This document shows, piece after piece, positions 22,815 to 35,270 of a stretch of 64,000 nucleotides of DNA. A model generated the notes under the pieces. It saw only the letters and a list, made by a program, of their open reading frames with translations, had not been told where the DNA came from and did not search any database. A program made the position numbers and the translations under genes. Numbering within the stretch: the first letter of the stretch is position 1; each line of letters opens with the position of its first letter. The DNA comes from Batillaria attramentaria (Eukaryota; Mollusca; Gastropoda; Batillariidae), in the NCBI GenBank assembly GCA_018292915.2, contig JACVVK020000485.1, forward strand, positions 280,001 to 344,000. The letters run 5' to 3'.

Positions 22815-25800
22815 ATGATTTTACTGGAACACAGGAACTTGATCGTCCAGGAGACATTAACACAGAAGATCCGCAACGTGCAAGATGGGTAAGAAGTCTC
22901 CTGCACTCGTACTTCCATGAGTCATCCAGTCCGAGGGGGATGGGGCGGCGGCAGTAATACAGTGAACCTGCACGATTTCATGGGTGTACAAAAACTTTTC
23001 TAAACAACTCGCGGGTGACAGCTTTGATTGTTCCCACATGAAACAAATTGACTCTGAGTTAAATCGATGAAGTAGCATTGTCGGTTTTTCTGTCATCACG
23101 TCCGAAACTTCCCCAGACTTGGGCATGGCAGTGGCTCGTGATTTGACCATAGCCTTGACGTCGCCCCTGCTGTCCGTTTTACGTCTGTAGTCCAACTTTC
23201 TTACTGTACATAATGACAGAACTAGAGCTCCATTTTACGTAGAGATTTTAGAAATCATCGAACATGTCAGGGTTCTACGTTTGTTGTTATACCATTGTGT
23301 TTCGGCCGGAAAAAGTGAGTTGGTGGACACGGCCACGCCTACTTCATTACCTTGATCGTAACAGTCATGGACACTTGTGGCCGATTTTTCGGTTACACTT
23401 GTACGGGCTGGACTTGCTGTCAGTCCTCCTGATTCAGTAGAGGGCACAAATCTCATCTACTGTATGGCTGGTGTTAGTGTGGACAAAATATTTGAGAGAT
23501 GGAGATTCCAGGATTGTCTGTAGTTCGTTTAGATTTGTTCATCAGTTCCTCATTTGGACTGAGAACCGGCATGTTAAATTTAGTGTCATATGAATCAGCC
23601 GAACCATAAAGGAAGTGGTGCCAGTTGATGGACGGAAGTATCAGTTCCTGTGTGAATCACCATGAGACCAACTTGCAGCTTTTGCTGACACCGTAGTGTC
23701 AGTGTTTAGTTAAGAACACTATCAGTTTCAGTATCTCTGATAGTGAATAACTGATAGTGATGTCATTGACACATTTGTGAGTTCCTAGTAATCACTTTTA
23801 AAAAAAGATAAGTTTTGTTTCAACAATATTCTGTGTCAGCATATTCGTGCCCAACATCTACGCATAAACTGCATTCTCAGGTCCTGCAGTAGCTACTAGA
23901 AGCACCTACTTAGCCAGCAGTAGGAGTAAACTGCTAAATCAGTGTATATATATTATGCATACATGAACATAGATCTATGCATGACTGAAGTACATACATG
24001 TATACATGTGTAAAAATTGACATTCCTTTGTTGCAGAGGCAAGCCAGACAATGTTGACATTACTGTAGCAGGTTAGTTTCTTCCATCTTTTTATTTAAAG
24101 TTAAGTGACTATGCAGATATTAAAGTGGACATATTCCTGTATTATCCTAGAGATGCTGCACCATGGTTAAATGTTTTTTCTTGCCATGGACATAAATTTA
24201 TACATTTTGTATCATATCCATACATGTGCATTTTTTTTCCAGTTCATTTTTAGGTCTGTGTTTCTTTCTGGTTAAAGAAGCCAAATTTAAGTTTTTGGGA
24301 AGACCACTACAGCCACCATTGCATTTTGAACTGATAAATTAACTGGACTGTCAGCCTTGCAAACAGTTTTTCCTCAACTTCCTGCTAAGCAGCCAGAACC
24401 AGGAAAACAGTAATGAGAACACAGTTCAGTTATCAAGGCGTGTGACAAAGCCACTCAAACTGAAAATACACATGTATGCATGTTGCTGTATAGTTATTGT
24501 AGTACCAGTGATCGCGCTAGGCATTTTCTAAACCGGTACGACGTCACAGTAAACAAACCTACTCGCACGCGAACCGGTAGGCCAGTCGTGGAAACCAGTA
24601 ATGAATTTTGCCACCGAAAATCTGCCGACGAATGCAGTGATAAGTTAATTGCTACAGGGATGTCACTGGAGCTTGAAACCTATTGGACAAATGGTGGCAG
24701 ATGAATAGGACATTTGTCCTGAATTGGAACGAAACACAATAGGACATTCTGGCGCGCGACAATCATTGTAAAACAGGAACCACATAAACACAGGTCAGAG
24801 TTAAACTCTTTGCCTCATTGTGTCCTTCATACATGTATGTGAGTAGTGTAGAAGACACTGAGGAAAAGGGGATTTATTGACTAGTAAGACCATAACACAG
24901 GGCTGCCACTCTTCCTCCTGTGGCCTGATTTCCGGCTTTTTGAACCGGCTGTGAAGAGCTTTCCGGCTTTTTAAAGCCGTTTCCGGTTTTTCCGGCTTTT
25001 TCGGCGAAATAATCGCGAGTCTGTGTCTATCGCTGGACCGTCGGCCTTCCCGGGTAAGGTGCATTTTGCGCCTCATATTGTCATATTCAGGGCTGCCACT
25101 CTTCCTGCTGTGGCAGGATTTCGTGCTTTTTGAACCGGCTGTGAAGAGGTTTCCGGCTTTTTAAAGCGTTTTCCGGCTTCTCCGGCTTTTTCCTGCTTTT
25201 CCGGCCCAAAAAATCGCGAGTCTGTGTCTATCGCTGGGCCGTCGGCTTTTCCGGGTAAGGTGCATTTTGCGCCCCATATTCTTCGGCGACGTTAACACCC
25301 CCCCCCCCCCCCACCCCCCCCGCTTTTCACTGTCTTCGGGCAAAGTCGTTTTCCTGCTTCTTTTCCGGCCAAAAACCTCGCGAGTCTGTGCCTATCAGCA
25401 CAGCACCCGACCACTGTTGCTAACTGTAGCTGTTACGGCGTTTGTCATGTAATTAAATGACAGGCATCATACACTCACTACTACATCTTGGCACAGCTCT
25501 CTCTCTCTCTCTCTGACTCAGACTTTTTTTCCTCTCTTTTCCTTTATTTTTGAAACCAGTCAAACAAAATAAAAACCGGTAGGTTCTACCGGCTACTGAT
25601 TTTCCAACCAGTATTTACCTTTTCAAACCAGTATTTTACTGGTAATTACCAGTTAAATCCATCCCTGTAGTACATAAGTATAATATTATCAGTTAACTGA
25701 TTGAATTGCCTCCGCCTGAGGACAATAAAGAATTATTGAATTGAATTGAATTGATCTGATGAGTTTAAATCTCCTTTTCAGATTTTGATGGTGTCTTGTA

Positions 25801-28800
25801 TCACATGTCCAATCCAGATGGAAACAAAGGCAAAATTATGGTGAGCCGCAGTTTCATACTTTTTATTTACTTGTATTCGTAAGTTGTATTCTCCTTTGTT
25901 GTTGCTGTTGCATTTTGTCTGACTTCTGTTTTGTATGTAGACTGTTACACTATCAGGCAACATTCCATTCTGTACTTACTACTATAGGGGAGTGCCCCTC
26001 ATACCCTCACGCCTTCAGTCAGTAGAGCCGTCGTGCCATTCTGTAATGTCATGTTCGTAGTCTCAGTCACGGTTTTGTTCAGTCGTTGTGATTTGTTTGT
26101 TACAGGTGAGCATCTCACTGAAGTTCTACAAGGATCTTCAGGAACATGGTGCAGATGAGGTAAGACTAAGAGTAACCGTAGTTTTGTAAAATAAAGTATC
26201 ACCTGTGCTCAGTTTCATTACTACAATAAACAGAAATGTTTACCATGCAGGAAGTCAGAGCTGTAAAGTAAACAACAGTAGATGCTGAAAACCTTAGCTT
26301 TTACCTGGTCATGGTCGATGTAGGTCTTGTACAGCACTGTGCACAGTACACACGTATTGTGCGTTTTGATATCTACATGTATGCATATATATATTATATA
26401 CCCGGTATATACTTGTGGAAGTCATATTTTTTTTAGTAAATTGCCTCTATGGCTTTGCAGCATCTGCGTCAGAAAACTGATCAGATTCTGGTATTTGGGG
26501 GGAACAAAAAAAACAACAACAACAACAACAAACTTCAAACACTGGTCTCTTGGTCTTATCTTAGGAGAATTGGATTGTAACTTTGCAAATGGTCAAATGT
26601 GTTGTCTCTGTCTTGTTTCCAGCTGATCAAGAGAGAGTATGGTTCATTCCTGGTCCCTTCAGAGCCAGGTAAGAGTATTCCAAGAGTTGTATTTTCACTA
26701 TTTCAGTGAGATCTTTTAGTTTTAACAAATTGTTTGTGGGTTATGAAGTACAACTATGAGAAGCAGACACATCAGAGTTTGATGCTGGGTCAGTTTTTAT
26801 TATGCATGATGATGGAGATGACTGTGTCGTGTGATAGTTTGGTGATGGTATGGAAGTCTGTGGTTTGGGACTGTGGGGCAGGTCCACATTCTGTGCTGCT
26901 TGTAATATATCCAGCGTTAACCAATCCCCAGAACTATGGCATCTGCGGTGCTGGCCATGTGATCATCCACATCGTGAGATGTGTCATACCAAGGGAAGCA
27001 CCCCCCAAAGTCACACCCGTAAAGTGGGTGACTCTCGGTGGTGTGGCAGCTGCCTCCTTATTGGACCCATACCACACCTGCTATGGGTATTTACTATTAG
27101 CCGAACCAAGTTGGAAAGATCCCGCTCAGTGGCTCATGTATTGATTAAGATGTGTTTTCACACAACTGCAGACCCAAATACAACATGCTACAAGTGTGTT
27201 ACTGTTGTTTGCAGGCTACAATGTGTCTGTCCTGTTTGATCTGGAGAACATTCCGGGGAACTGGGAGGAGATGGTAGAGAAAGCATCGCTGCTAAAGCGA
27301 AACTGCTTCGCCTCGGTGTTCGAGAAGTACTTCAAGTTCCAGGAGGAAGGAGCGGAAGGGAAGAAGAGAGCTGTCGTCCATTATCGGGATGATGAAACTA
27401 TGTGAGTACAGCAGCTTCTGAAACAGTCCAGCAAATGAGGCCTGCATGTATCTGTCTTATTCTCTATAGTTTCACATTTAATTCTCATCTAAATGTGCTT
27501 TGCTTTGGTGTCTTTCTAGGTATGTTGAAGCCAAGAAAGACAGAGTTACGGTCATCTTCAGCACAACATTCAAAGATGACGATGATGTTGTCATAGGCAA
27601 GGTTTTCATGCAGGTATGTACTGTTGCTGTTGTTTTTTTGTGTGTTTTGCATTTGTTTCTCTGGCTACAATGTTACTGTCAGTCGTGCTTGTCAGGATGT
27701 GGTGTATGGCTGTTGAGGCGGTGCAAGGCAACGCATGCAATCAAACCAACCATCCACGCACTCTCACGCACTCACAGTCACACCATGCAGGAAATAACAC
27801 AACGAACGACATGCAGGTTACCAGACTTGATAATATGTAGAGGTTACTACAGGACAGGGTTTACCCTCCAGATCAGGCAGGACACGCACATTATGCACAC
27901 GGCCATGCTCGTTTAGTCACCATTCTCCCTCTCCATTCATTGTCATGGTCACCGTGTCATGGTTACTTAATACTATTAGCCAGTGACAACAGATTGTTGT
28001 CACGTGGCAGCTGTGTTACAGCATCCAAGATAATGATTAAGAAACCATCACTCCCAGTAGAAACCAAAACCAAAAGGACAGGGTGGCATAAATTGTATCA
28101 AATGTATCAATATATATATATATATGCAGTTGACTGTTCCCTGGCTTACAGTTACACATGGTCGTATGTTGCAATGCTTGTTGCAGGAGTTCAAGGAAGG
28201 GCGACGGAAGTACCAGCAGGCCCCCCAAGTGCTGTTTAGTCACAAAGAGCCGCCCCAAGAACTGCAGAACACGGATGCCAGGACTGGTGACAATATCGGC
28301 TACATTACCTTTGGTGAGTTCCGTTCAAGTACCGGACTGTCACTGTCAGTTGATCAAATTTAAAATTAAAATCATAGAGTGATTGATGTAACGATGCAAG
28401 TTGTCATTGTTTTTAGACTTGATTTAAGGCTGTGGATTTTTGTTTGAACAGGCGTTTCTGATCTCTTATGGGAGCTTTGTATTGTGCTGCCTTTTGCATC
28501 ATTGTTGAACATCATGGTTCAGCAGAATATTGCATTTTCTGTTATTTTATTTGATTTATTTATTTTTGTTGTTGTTGTTGCAGTTTTGTTCCCTCGTCAC
28601 ACCAGTGCTGCTGCACGTGACAACACTATCAACCTCATTCACATGTTGAGAGACTACTTGCATTATCATATAAAATGTTCAAAGGTATGTACTGGGTTTC
28701 GCAAGCAGTAGTAAAATTATTTTAAAATTAGAAACATTTTTTATGTACTTGAAGGTTTTCTAAAAATGAAAAGCTGGTTTAAGTTTATTTATGTTGAAAG

Positions 28801-29871
28801 TTCTTTGACGTCAGAATTTTGGCAAAACTGAAGTTTGAGAATAGTGCATTGTGACTGGATTTGTTGTTGTCCAGATCCAGTTATGCTGAAATTTTACAAT
28901 GAAGTCATTATTGAAACACTGTACCTTAAGCTGATATAGGCTGCCAAAAGCGAACTTAAAAACCTCAAACAAAAACCTTAAGAGTAAATGTAATTCTCCC
29001 GTGCAATGGCAAAAAACAGTAAGTCCATGGCATCATGGGGTGAGCGGTGGTCTAATAGGTAGCGCGTCGGATTTAGCCGCTGCGCTACTGAACGGCCGTC
29101 ACCAATGTCATGGCGATGAAGCGTGGGTTCAAGCCCAGGTCGAGCTCACCCCATTACCCCTCAGATGATGTCATGGACTTACTATGTTTTGCCATTACTC
29201 GGCAGAATTCTCTTTAAAAAACAAACAAACAAACAAAAAAAACAGTAGCTGCATGTACGTTAAGAACATCTTAAAATTGCGGTAGGTTGAGTTCTGTTTA
29301 TGTCATTGCATCCTGCAGACATGAAGCACTGTTTTGCATTCAACATGTGTCATGTGATACTGCAGGCATATATTCATCAACGTATGAGGGCGAAAACATC
29401 AGACTTTATGAAAGTCCTGAACAGAGCACGCCCGGAAGTGAAGGACAAGGAAAAGAAGACCATCACGTAAGTTAGATATTAATTGCTTGATTAGGGCGCG
29501 GCGTTTTCAAGAGGCTACCACATTTGCAAAGGCGTGCGTTCTTTTAACAAAATTGAAGGCAATTCCAAGGTCTGCTGCTGCAGGGGTCATAAAGGGAGTA
29601 ATCTCCCTTGCATGGTGAAGGCTTCAACCTGGGATGGCTAAATACCTAGTGATTGTCATTGGCTTGTAGCTTACTGACCAGCATCCAGTGACCAGCTGCA
29701 AAAATAACTCTTAGGGCAATTAATTGAAACATTGACGTGGTATCATGGGCAGATTTAGTGGTCCATACGCATGGAAGTTGCATTAAGCTCTAGCAAAAAG
29801 GCAAAGAGACACAAACTATTTGATTTTGTTCCATCTTTTGCAGTGGAAAGACATTCAGCCGACAAAACTGA
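22815..29871 (+). CDS. ARPC2: Arp2/3 complex subunit 2 (p34-Arc), 11 exons
   Basis: Exons: 22815-22888, 24037-24071, 25782-25840, 26106-26159, 26623-26668, 27215-27401, 27520-27613, 28187-28313, 28584-28684, 29366-29466, 29844-29871. All introns are GT-AG and phases agree; 906 nt, 301 aa against 300 in human. The protein starts [15 protein letters not shown] and contains blocks nearly identical to the family: [84 protein letters not shown] and [17 protein letters not shown], ending GKTFSRQN. Known role: with ARPC4 it forms the core that clamps the mother actin filament and holds Arp2 and Arp3 for branched nucleation; cytoplasmic, lamellipodia, endocytosis. The final coding exon is only 28 nt. 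The gene lies 2.9 kb downstream of the SH3BP2-like gene on the same strand and converges on the receptor gene. There is no sign of pseudogenisation. Confidence 0.98.
24899..25400. repeat. Intronic tandem duplication (~190-bp unit, 2.3 copies)
   Basis: CAGGGCTGCCACTCTTCC starts units at about 24899 and 25089. Both contain TTTTTGAACCGGCTGTGAAG, TCGCGAGTCTGTGTCTATCG and GGGTAAGGTGCATTTTGCGC. A partial third unit ends near 25400. It is in the ARPC2 intron between exons 2 and 3. Confidence 0.75.
25690..25756 (+). mobile_element. LINE-type 3' tail with (TTGAA)n
   Basis: GAGGACAATAAAGAATTATTGAATTGAATTGA-type structure (AATAAAG followed by a pentamer repeat) is typical of non-LTR element 3' ends. 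Only the tail is recognised. It stands just upstream of ARPC2 exon 3. Confidence 0.45.
26758..27140 (+). repeat. Dispersed repeat H, longest copy
   Basis: It fills most of the intron between ARPC2 exons 5 and 6. Its GTGATCATCCACATCGTGAG and TCATACCAAGGGAAGC segments recur at 44520-44580, and its first half recurs at 10800-10880. It is unclassified; the 136-codon open frame across it matches nothing recognised. Confidence 0.45.
28992..29218. mobile_element. MITE with ~50-bp terminal inverted repeats and a tRNA-like core
   Basis: The left end (CGTGCAATGGCAAAAAACAG, TAAGTCCATGGCATCATGG) is mirrored at the right (CATGGACTTACTATG, TTTTGCCATTACTCGGCAG). Between them lies a tRNA-like segment of about 105 bp with an A box (TGGTCTAATAGG) and a B box (GGGTTCAAGCC). 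It lies in the intron between ARPC2 exons 9 and 10. Confidence 0.65.
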
Positions 29872-29987
29872 GCTTCCCTTTGCACCTAGCCACAACGGAC
29901 AAGTTTCTGGATGTGTTTGGCAGTTTGCTGTATTTTGAGCAAAGGATGAAAGGATTTTACTTTTATTTGGTTTCTAGGGAACACAGT

Positions 29988-30027
<40 letters not shown>

Positions 30028-32295
30028 AAAGAGCGAATTGTTAGTGTCCGTGCCACCCTTCTGAACCAATAGCTGTTAGATTGCTACTGCCGTTCAGAAG
30101 TTTGACAACAACACTGACAAAAATATTTGCGCAAGAAATTTGTGCAGGTCACAAGGTACTTGCGCATCACATTCCCAAGGGCGTACCTGTAGTTTCCTCG
30201 CATCCTAATGAACTGTTTGTGTTCATATCATAGCATGTCGTTAGTGGACAAGAATTGTGTCCTTGAGAGCCTTTCTCTGGGCATTCTGCGTGCTACCACC
30301 AAAACCTATGCATAACTCATGACTGAGAAATGTTGTACTGCTTAATGATGTGATTGCATCTTTGTTATTGAAACCCGATTATAACGTGTTTTCTTTTGTA
30401 TATTTATTTTGTCTCTATTTCCTTCTGTTTGTGTAAAGTAGTAGCTGGCTGTAGTGTATGATTTTCATGGCTTCCAAACGAAACCTCGTGAGGCTGGTCG
30501 TCGTGTGATGCTGTAATGTGACATGCTTTGTGAAGTTTGTCACGTTAAAGTTTATCCATTGAACCTTCATACAATACAGAAGCACCAGATAGGAGACGGT
30601 GTAAGGGATTCAGGTCATACGCTGGTGGTTTTAAACTAACAGGAACATCATTATAATGATGAAAAATTTCTTCATTTTTTTAACTTCTCGACTTGAAGTG
30701 TCACGAGCTGAACCCAGCATACAAACTCATAGTCAGTTTCATGGCAATAACATTGTGCGAAAACTTAACTTGATTGTTCAGTTACAAATTTTTATCAATG
30801 CATATTTTTTATATATAAGTTACATCTTGTGCACTGTGTTTTTCCAAAGCATTTGTAAGATGAGTATTAGAGACCTCACCAGCACACAATACCAGACTTC
30901 ACCAGAGCATATGTCTCAGTCAGAACTTCCCGATGTCTTAGTACTGTTGCATTTTGTATGCTGCCTCTGTTGGTGCATGTACATGTCCTGCTTATTTTCA
31001 TGCCTGATTTTCGTCAGGTTACTTTCAGCTCTCTGAACTATTTTGTTGCCAACCAAAAGGGTAACTTACGTTTCTGGCTTGTTCAGCCAGTGGTGCATGT
31101 ACCTCACACAGAAGTCAGCTTGTGTGAAGTATCGTCTCAGCATGTCAGATCCTTGAGAAACAATGATTTAACCTGTTTTCTGCACCTAAAGGCATTCACT
31201 TGATTAACTGCCTAATCGCAGAATGTATGATCATATTATGCGGCTGTGCGATCCTGAGTGTCCAGCTGTAAGGAGTTCACACACATATAGAAAGCCATAT
31301 ACATATACCTGTATTTAAGTGTATCATGTGAAGATTTTTTCGAGCAGTGACCATAATTATGCTGCGTATGTGGTCATAAAACCCATGTGTAACTTATTCA
31401 ACTGCTTCACTTGAAGAAAAATCTTTTCAGTATAATGTAAAGTCAGCTGAGGTAAATACACATTCAGTGCTTAGCAAGACGAAGTATATCCTTGGTAAAA
31501 TTTTGTTTACAGCGAATGATTGCCTGTAATAATGTATGATTGTCCAGTATCTTGACGGCAAATTTGGATGGCTAGCCAGCTAATGTCATAGCATAACTGT
31601 CACTTGCTTTGAGAGATCTGTAGTCTTTCTGTTCCTAGTGCGCAGATGAAAATAAGCTGTAAAGTAATGCTGGTATGAGGGTTTTGTTGGTGGGAAAAGG
31701 CTGAACTTTTGCATCCGCCGTAGACGGAAATTATTTTGTCATCTTCAGACATCCAAGTGGATACGTGATCGAATGAATGCTGTCTGTGTTTGTACACCCA
31801 TTATGAAGAGCATGTTGACTGTGGTATAAATGACCTGACACTTTGTTACTGTTCGAAGAACAGGAAGTGAGACTGCAAGGAGGAAGAATTTATTTCAGGT
31901 TTAGTACACAGGAAGTATCCTTTCATTTATGGCTTCTTTTTTTTTTCTTTTCTTTTTTTTTGCAATGTTATTCATGGTATTTGGCCTTTATAGCAAGTTC
32001 AAGACTTAAACATTGTTAGTGTCGGTTCACTGAATATGTGAAAAAAAGGAGATGGGTAATTGTCAGTAAGTGGAAATATGTACCAGACGCGTAGATTGGT
32101 TTTGTTGTGTGATCAATATGAAAAGCAAGTTCTATATTTTTTTTTATCGATTTTGTTTGTGTACGAGTTCTGTCATATGTTTGCACAAATGATGTGGAAT
32201 GCGAGTTTCTTCTACGTTCTGTCTACACTCTTGCTTCACTGACAATATTTCTGTAAACATGTAAAAAGCAAAATAAAGAAATATTGGACAAGAAA
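29872..32295 (+). other. Probable ARPC2 3' UTR
   Basis: AT-rich sequence low in repeats, between the ARPC2 stop codon and the AATAAA at 32272. It contains a (CA)n run at 29991-30026. The extent is inferred from the poly(A) signal. Confidence 0.5.
32272..32277 (+). terminator. Poly(A) signal AATAAA, ARPC2
   Basis: AATAAA in a U-rich context marks the likely end of a 3' UTR of about 2.4 kb that starts at 29872. That stretch is AT-rich, with few repeats except a short (CA)n at 29991-30026, and holds no convincing exon. An earlier non-canonical site is possible. Confidence 0.5.
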
Positions 32296-32712
32296 AATAA
32301 TGGTAATGATTTTTTGGCTCCCTTGTGTAACAATGGGAGTCTATGTATTAACCCTCCGTCGTCTGTCTGTCTGTGTGTGTGTCCAGAAAACTTTTTGTCA
32401 TTTTCTCAGAATCTACAAACAGCAGAGGCACCAAACTTGGCATGCTGATGGACAACCACAAGACCTTTCAAAACATATCATTTTGAATGACCTTGTTCTT
32501 TATACTTCATGAGGTCTGGTTGCTGAATAATTTTGGTCTTAATTTGTTGGATTTATCAGTGCTGGTCGCTTCATATTTTCCAGTGACACACGCTGTGTGT
32601 GTGTTTGCGTGTGTGTTCAGTTCCTTCACTCAGTGCCACACAAATACACAACTTTCTTTTCTTAAAACAAGTCAGAAATATCAAAGGCTTACTTGATTAG
32701 CACTTGTAATGT

Positions 32713-32718
32713 TTTATT
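32713..32718 (-). terminator. Candidate poly(A) signal for the receptor gene
   Basis: TTTATT on + reads AATAAA on -. It is one of the few such hexamers downstream of the receptor stop codon at 36828; another is at 33015-33020. Using either would give a 3' UTR of about 4 kb. Weak support. Confidence 0.25.
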
Positions 32719-33268
32719 TCAGCACATTAAAGCTACAGAAAAGGCACTCTTTTCAGTTATTCACCTTTACAAAAAAAAAAAAAAAAAAATGACGACAACG
32801 ATACAGAGGCACAGCAAACTGATCAGTGATGTGCATGAACTTTAAACTAAAGAAAAGAAGCACAAGTATTGTTCCTCTTTACAACGTTTTCCAGCAAACG
32901 GAAATACTCAAGTCGTAAACGCACAGAATATCAACTCTTTCTCACAAACCTGACACGGTACAAAACCTGATTCCTTAAAAAATAAAAAAGTACTACTACC
33001 TCCTGTTGAATCCATTTATTAATTTAAAAAGAAAACAAATGAAGCAGCTGTAAGCAGGTAAGTTTACCAATCTCAAACGGGGTGGGGGGGGGGGGGGGCG
33101 TCGGGGGGGTGCTTATACACACTTGCACACGACACTGATGAACCTTCAAAATAAGTGTAATAAAAAGTGTATGCTGTGCACATTGGAAGGCCATGCAAGG
33201 TACAAGGGCACTGACTGCATTTGCGGTAGAACTTAAAGTTGGCAAAAATGAAAGCATCGCCACTAACC

Positions 33269-33299
<31 letters not shown>

Positions 33300-34309
33300 A
33301 AGAAAAAAAAGAAAAAAAAAAAAGGACATACAGTGAGCTGGGCAAGAAAAGAACAAGACCAAAAACAAAATAAATAAACTCAAAGAAAAGGGGGGGGGGG
33401 GGGGGGGTTCTACCGTCCAGGTTTTGACTCCCAAAAGCCTTGGTTTGTGTTGGTGATAAGCACGTTAAATGTCTGCTGGAATTCACAAAACAACTGTGTA
33501 AATAACAACGGAAGCTGGATGTGTTGAAATCTTGTTACAACAGTTCACATCGCCATAAAACAGCAAAATATCGTAACAACAGACAACTGAAACAACAAGT
33601 GTCCTTTGAATTTATCACAAAACGGGTATAACCTGCTAACACGTCAAATATGACAACCATATACATCTATGTATATTCATATTATGCACAGTTATTATGC
33701 TTGCGAAGTAAATTGTAGCAAAATATTATATATACAATTATTCTTTTGAAAATCTGTGATTTTAATCATCTACGCTTAATGATAAAAAAAATCACAAAAC
33801 CCTCATCTCTTTAAATAATTTGACATACACTTTCGAACCACAACAACGGGGAGGAAAAGCACGAGAAATATCGTTGCTGAAGAGTATAAATGCATTGAAG
33901 CTAAAGGAAAGGCCGTTTTCAGTCTTCCAAAAAGAATTCAATAAAACGTTAGCCGTACTGAGGTCAGCACAGGAAACAGACAGGCGACATTTACAATAAA
34001 CTGCTTCCGTACATCATGGACAAAACCTTGTCCGTAGGAAATGAACGACAAAACAACAATCATATGGTAAAAAGAACTTGACATTTTAACTGAGTTTCCT
34101 GTTCACGTAGATTCACTGTTACCTTTTTAGACTATGGGCAAATTAAAAGCTTAGCAGATTTGAGCATTAGTGAAGAAATACAAACATGATGAGCAAATTT
34201 GCGCAAATTCACCAGAGCGGAAAGCCCAAGCCAGCAATAAGAAACTGGTGTTACCTATTTACACACAGCTCGCTTCGACACAAAACTGACGCCGGAAAAG
34301 CGTTATTTC

Positions 34310-34711
34310 GGGGCGGTCGGTGGTCTAGTGGTTAAGAGACCTGTCACCAATGCGAGAGGTCAAGGGTTGGAGTCCCACTCGGGGCAAAGAATTTTTCCTT
34401 CTCGTATGTGGCACCGTTCCTTCGGGCCGATCGTCGGGGGTTCTCTCCGGGTACTCCGGCTTCCTCCCCCTCTGCTTTGGAAATGTTCAGCCCACCAAAT
34501 TTGAAAAATAAATGCAATTCTAAATCCCGAAATTTAAATAGTTGAGCTGATCCTTCGCACCACGTGATTGTAATGTGTTTATGTCAAGTGTGTGAGAGAA
34601 TGCGTGTGATTCACGTGAGCGTGCGTGTTGGGTTCAGTTCGCGGCGCTTTGAGCCGATTCAGGAAATTGGGTAAAGCGCCTATACAATACTCATTATTAT
34701 TATTATTATTC
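34310..34711 (+). mobile_element. tRNA-derived SINE, family C
   Basis: The tRNA-like head has an A box (TGGTCTAGTGG) and a B box (GGGTTGGAGTCC). The body runs through GGCACCGTTCC, GGGTTCTCTCCGG and CACGTGATTGTAATG, then GCGCTTTGAGCCGATTC, and ends in (ATT)n. It matches 43076-43476 in reverse throughout. Confidence 0.8.
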
Positions 34712-35205
34712 ATCTCCCGGAGTCCTTTTCCATGTATTTGGTAATACAGATGTCTAAGCTGCTACTGCTATGAAATATGTTAACAACACGCTAAAGATGT
34801 ACAACTAAACCGACGATAATAAAACTAGGCCCACGTTTCCCCGTGACCTACTTTGCGGATATGATCAATTGATGACGTAGTGGTTCTGTTCCGGTTCGGT
34901 TGCTTCGCGCGTTTGGCCGGCATGGCGGAGAGGTTTTGGCTGCTTACGAGTCACGCTCGCAGTGCACTGATTGGAGACTGATCGCGTAGTGATTGTCAAC
35001 TGTGGCAGATATGAGACGAGAGGCGAAACTGAACGGCTCGTGCACTTTGACCTATTTATGGTTTAGAGTTTCTTCTGTGTGACAGTATAACCCTGCAAAA
35101 CCCTGGTCACTTCACCAAAACAGGAAAATAAATTTTCAAGCTATCGGGAGTAGCTGACCCACAATCTTTCTGGCCGGATGTCGGTATCAGCTGAAGTTGA
35201 GCATA

Positions 35206-35270
<65 letters not shown>

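Noticed and set aside
26734..27144. 136-residue ORF in an ARPC2 intron
   Set aside because: It lies wholly within an intron, its sequence recurs at 10725 and 44487 as a dispersed repeat, and no protein family is recognisable.
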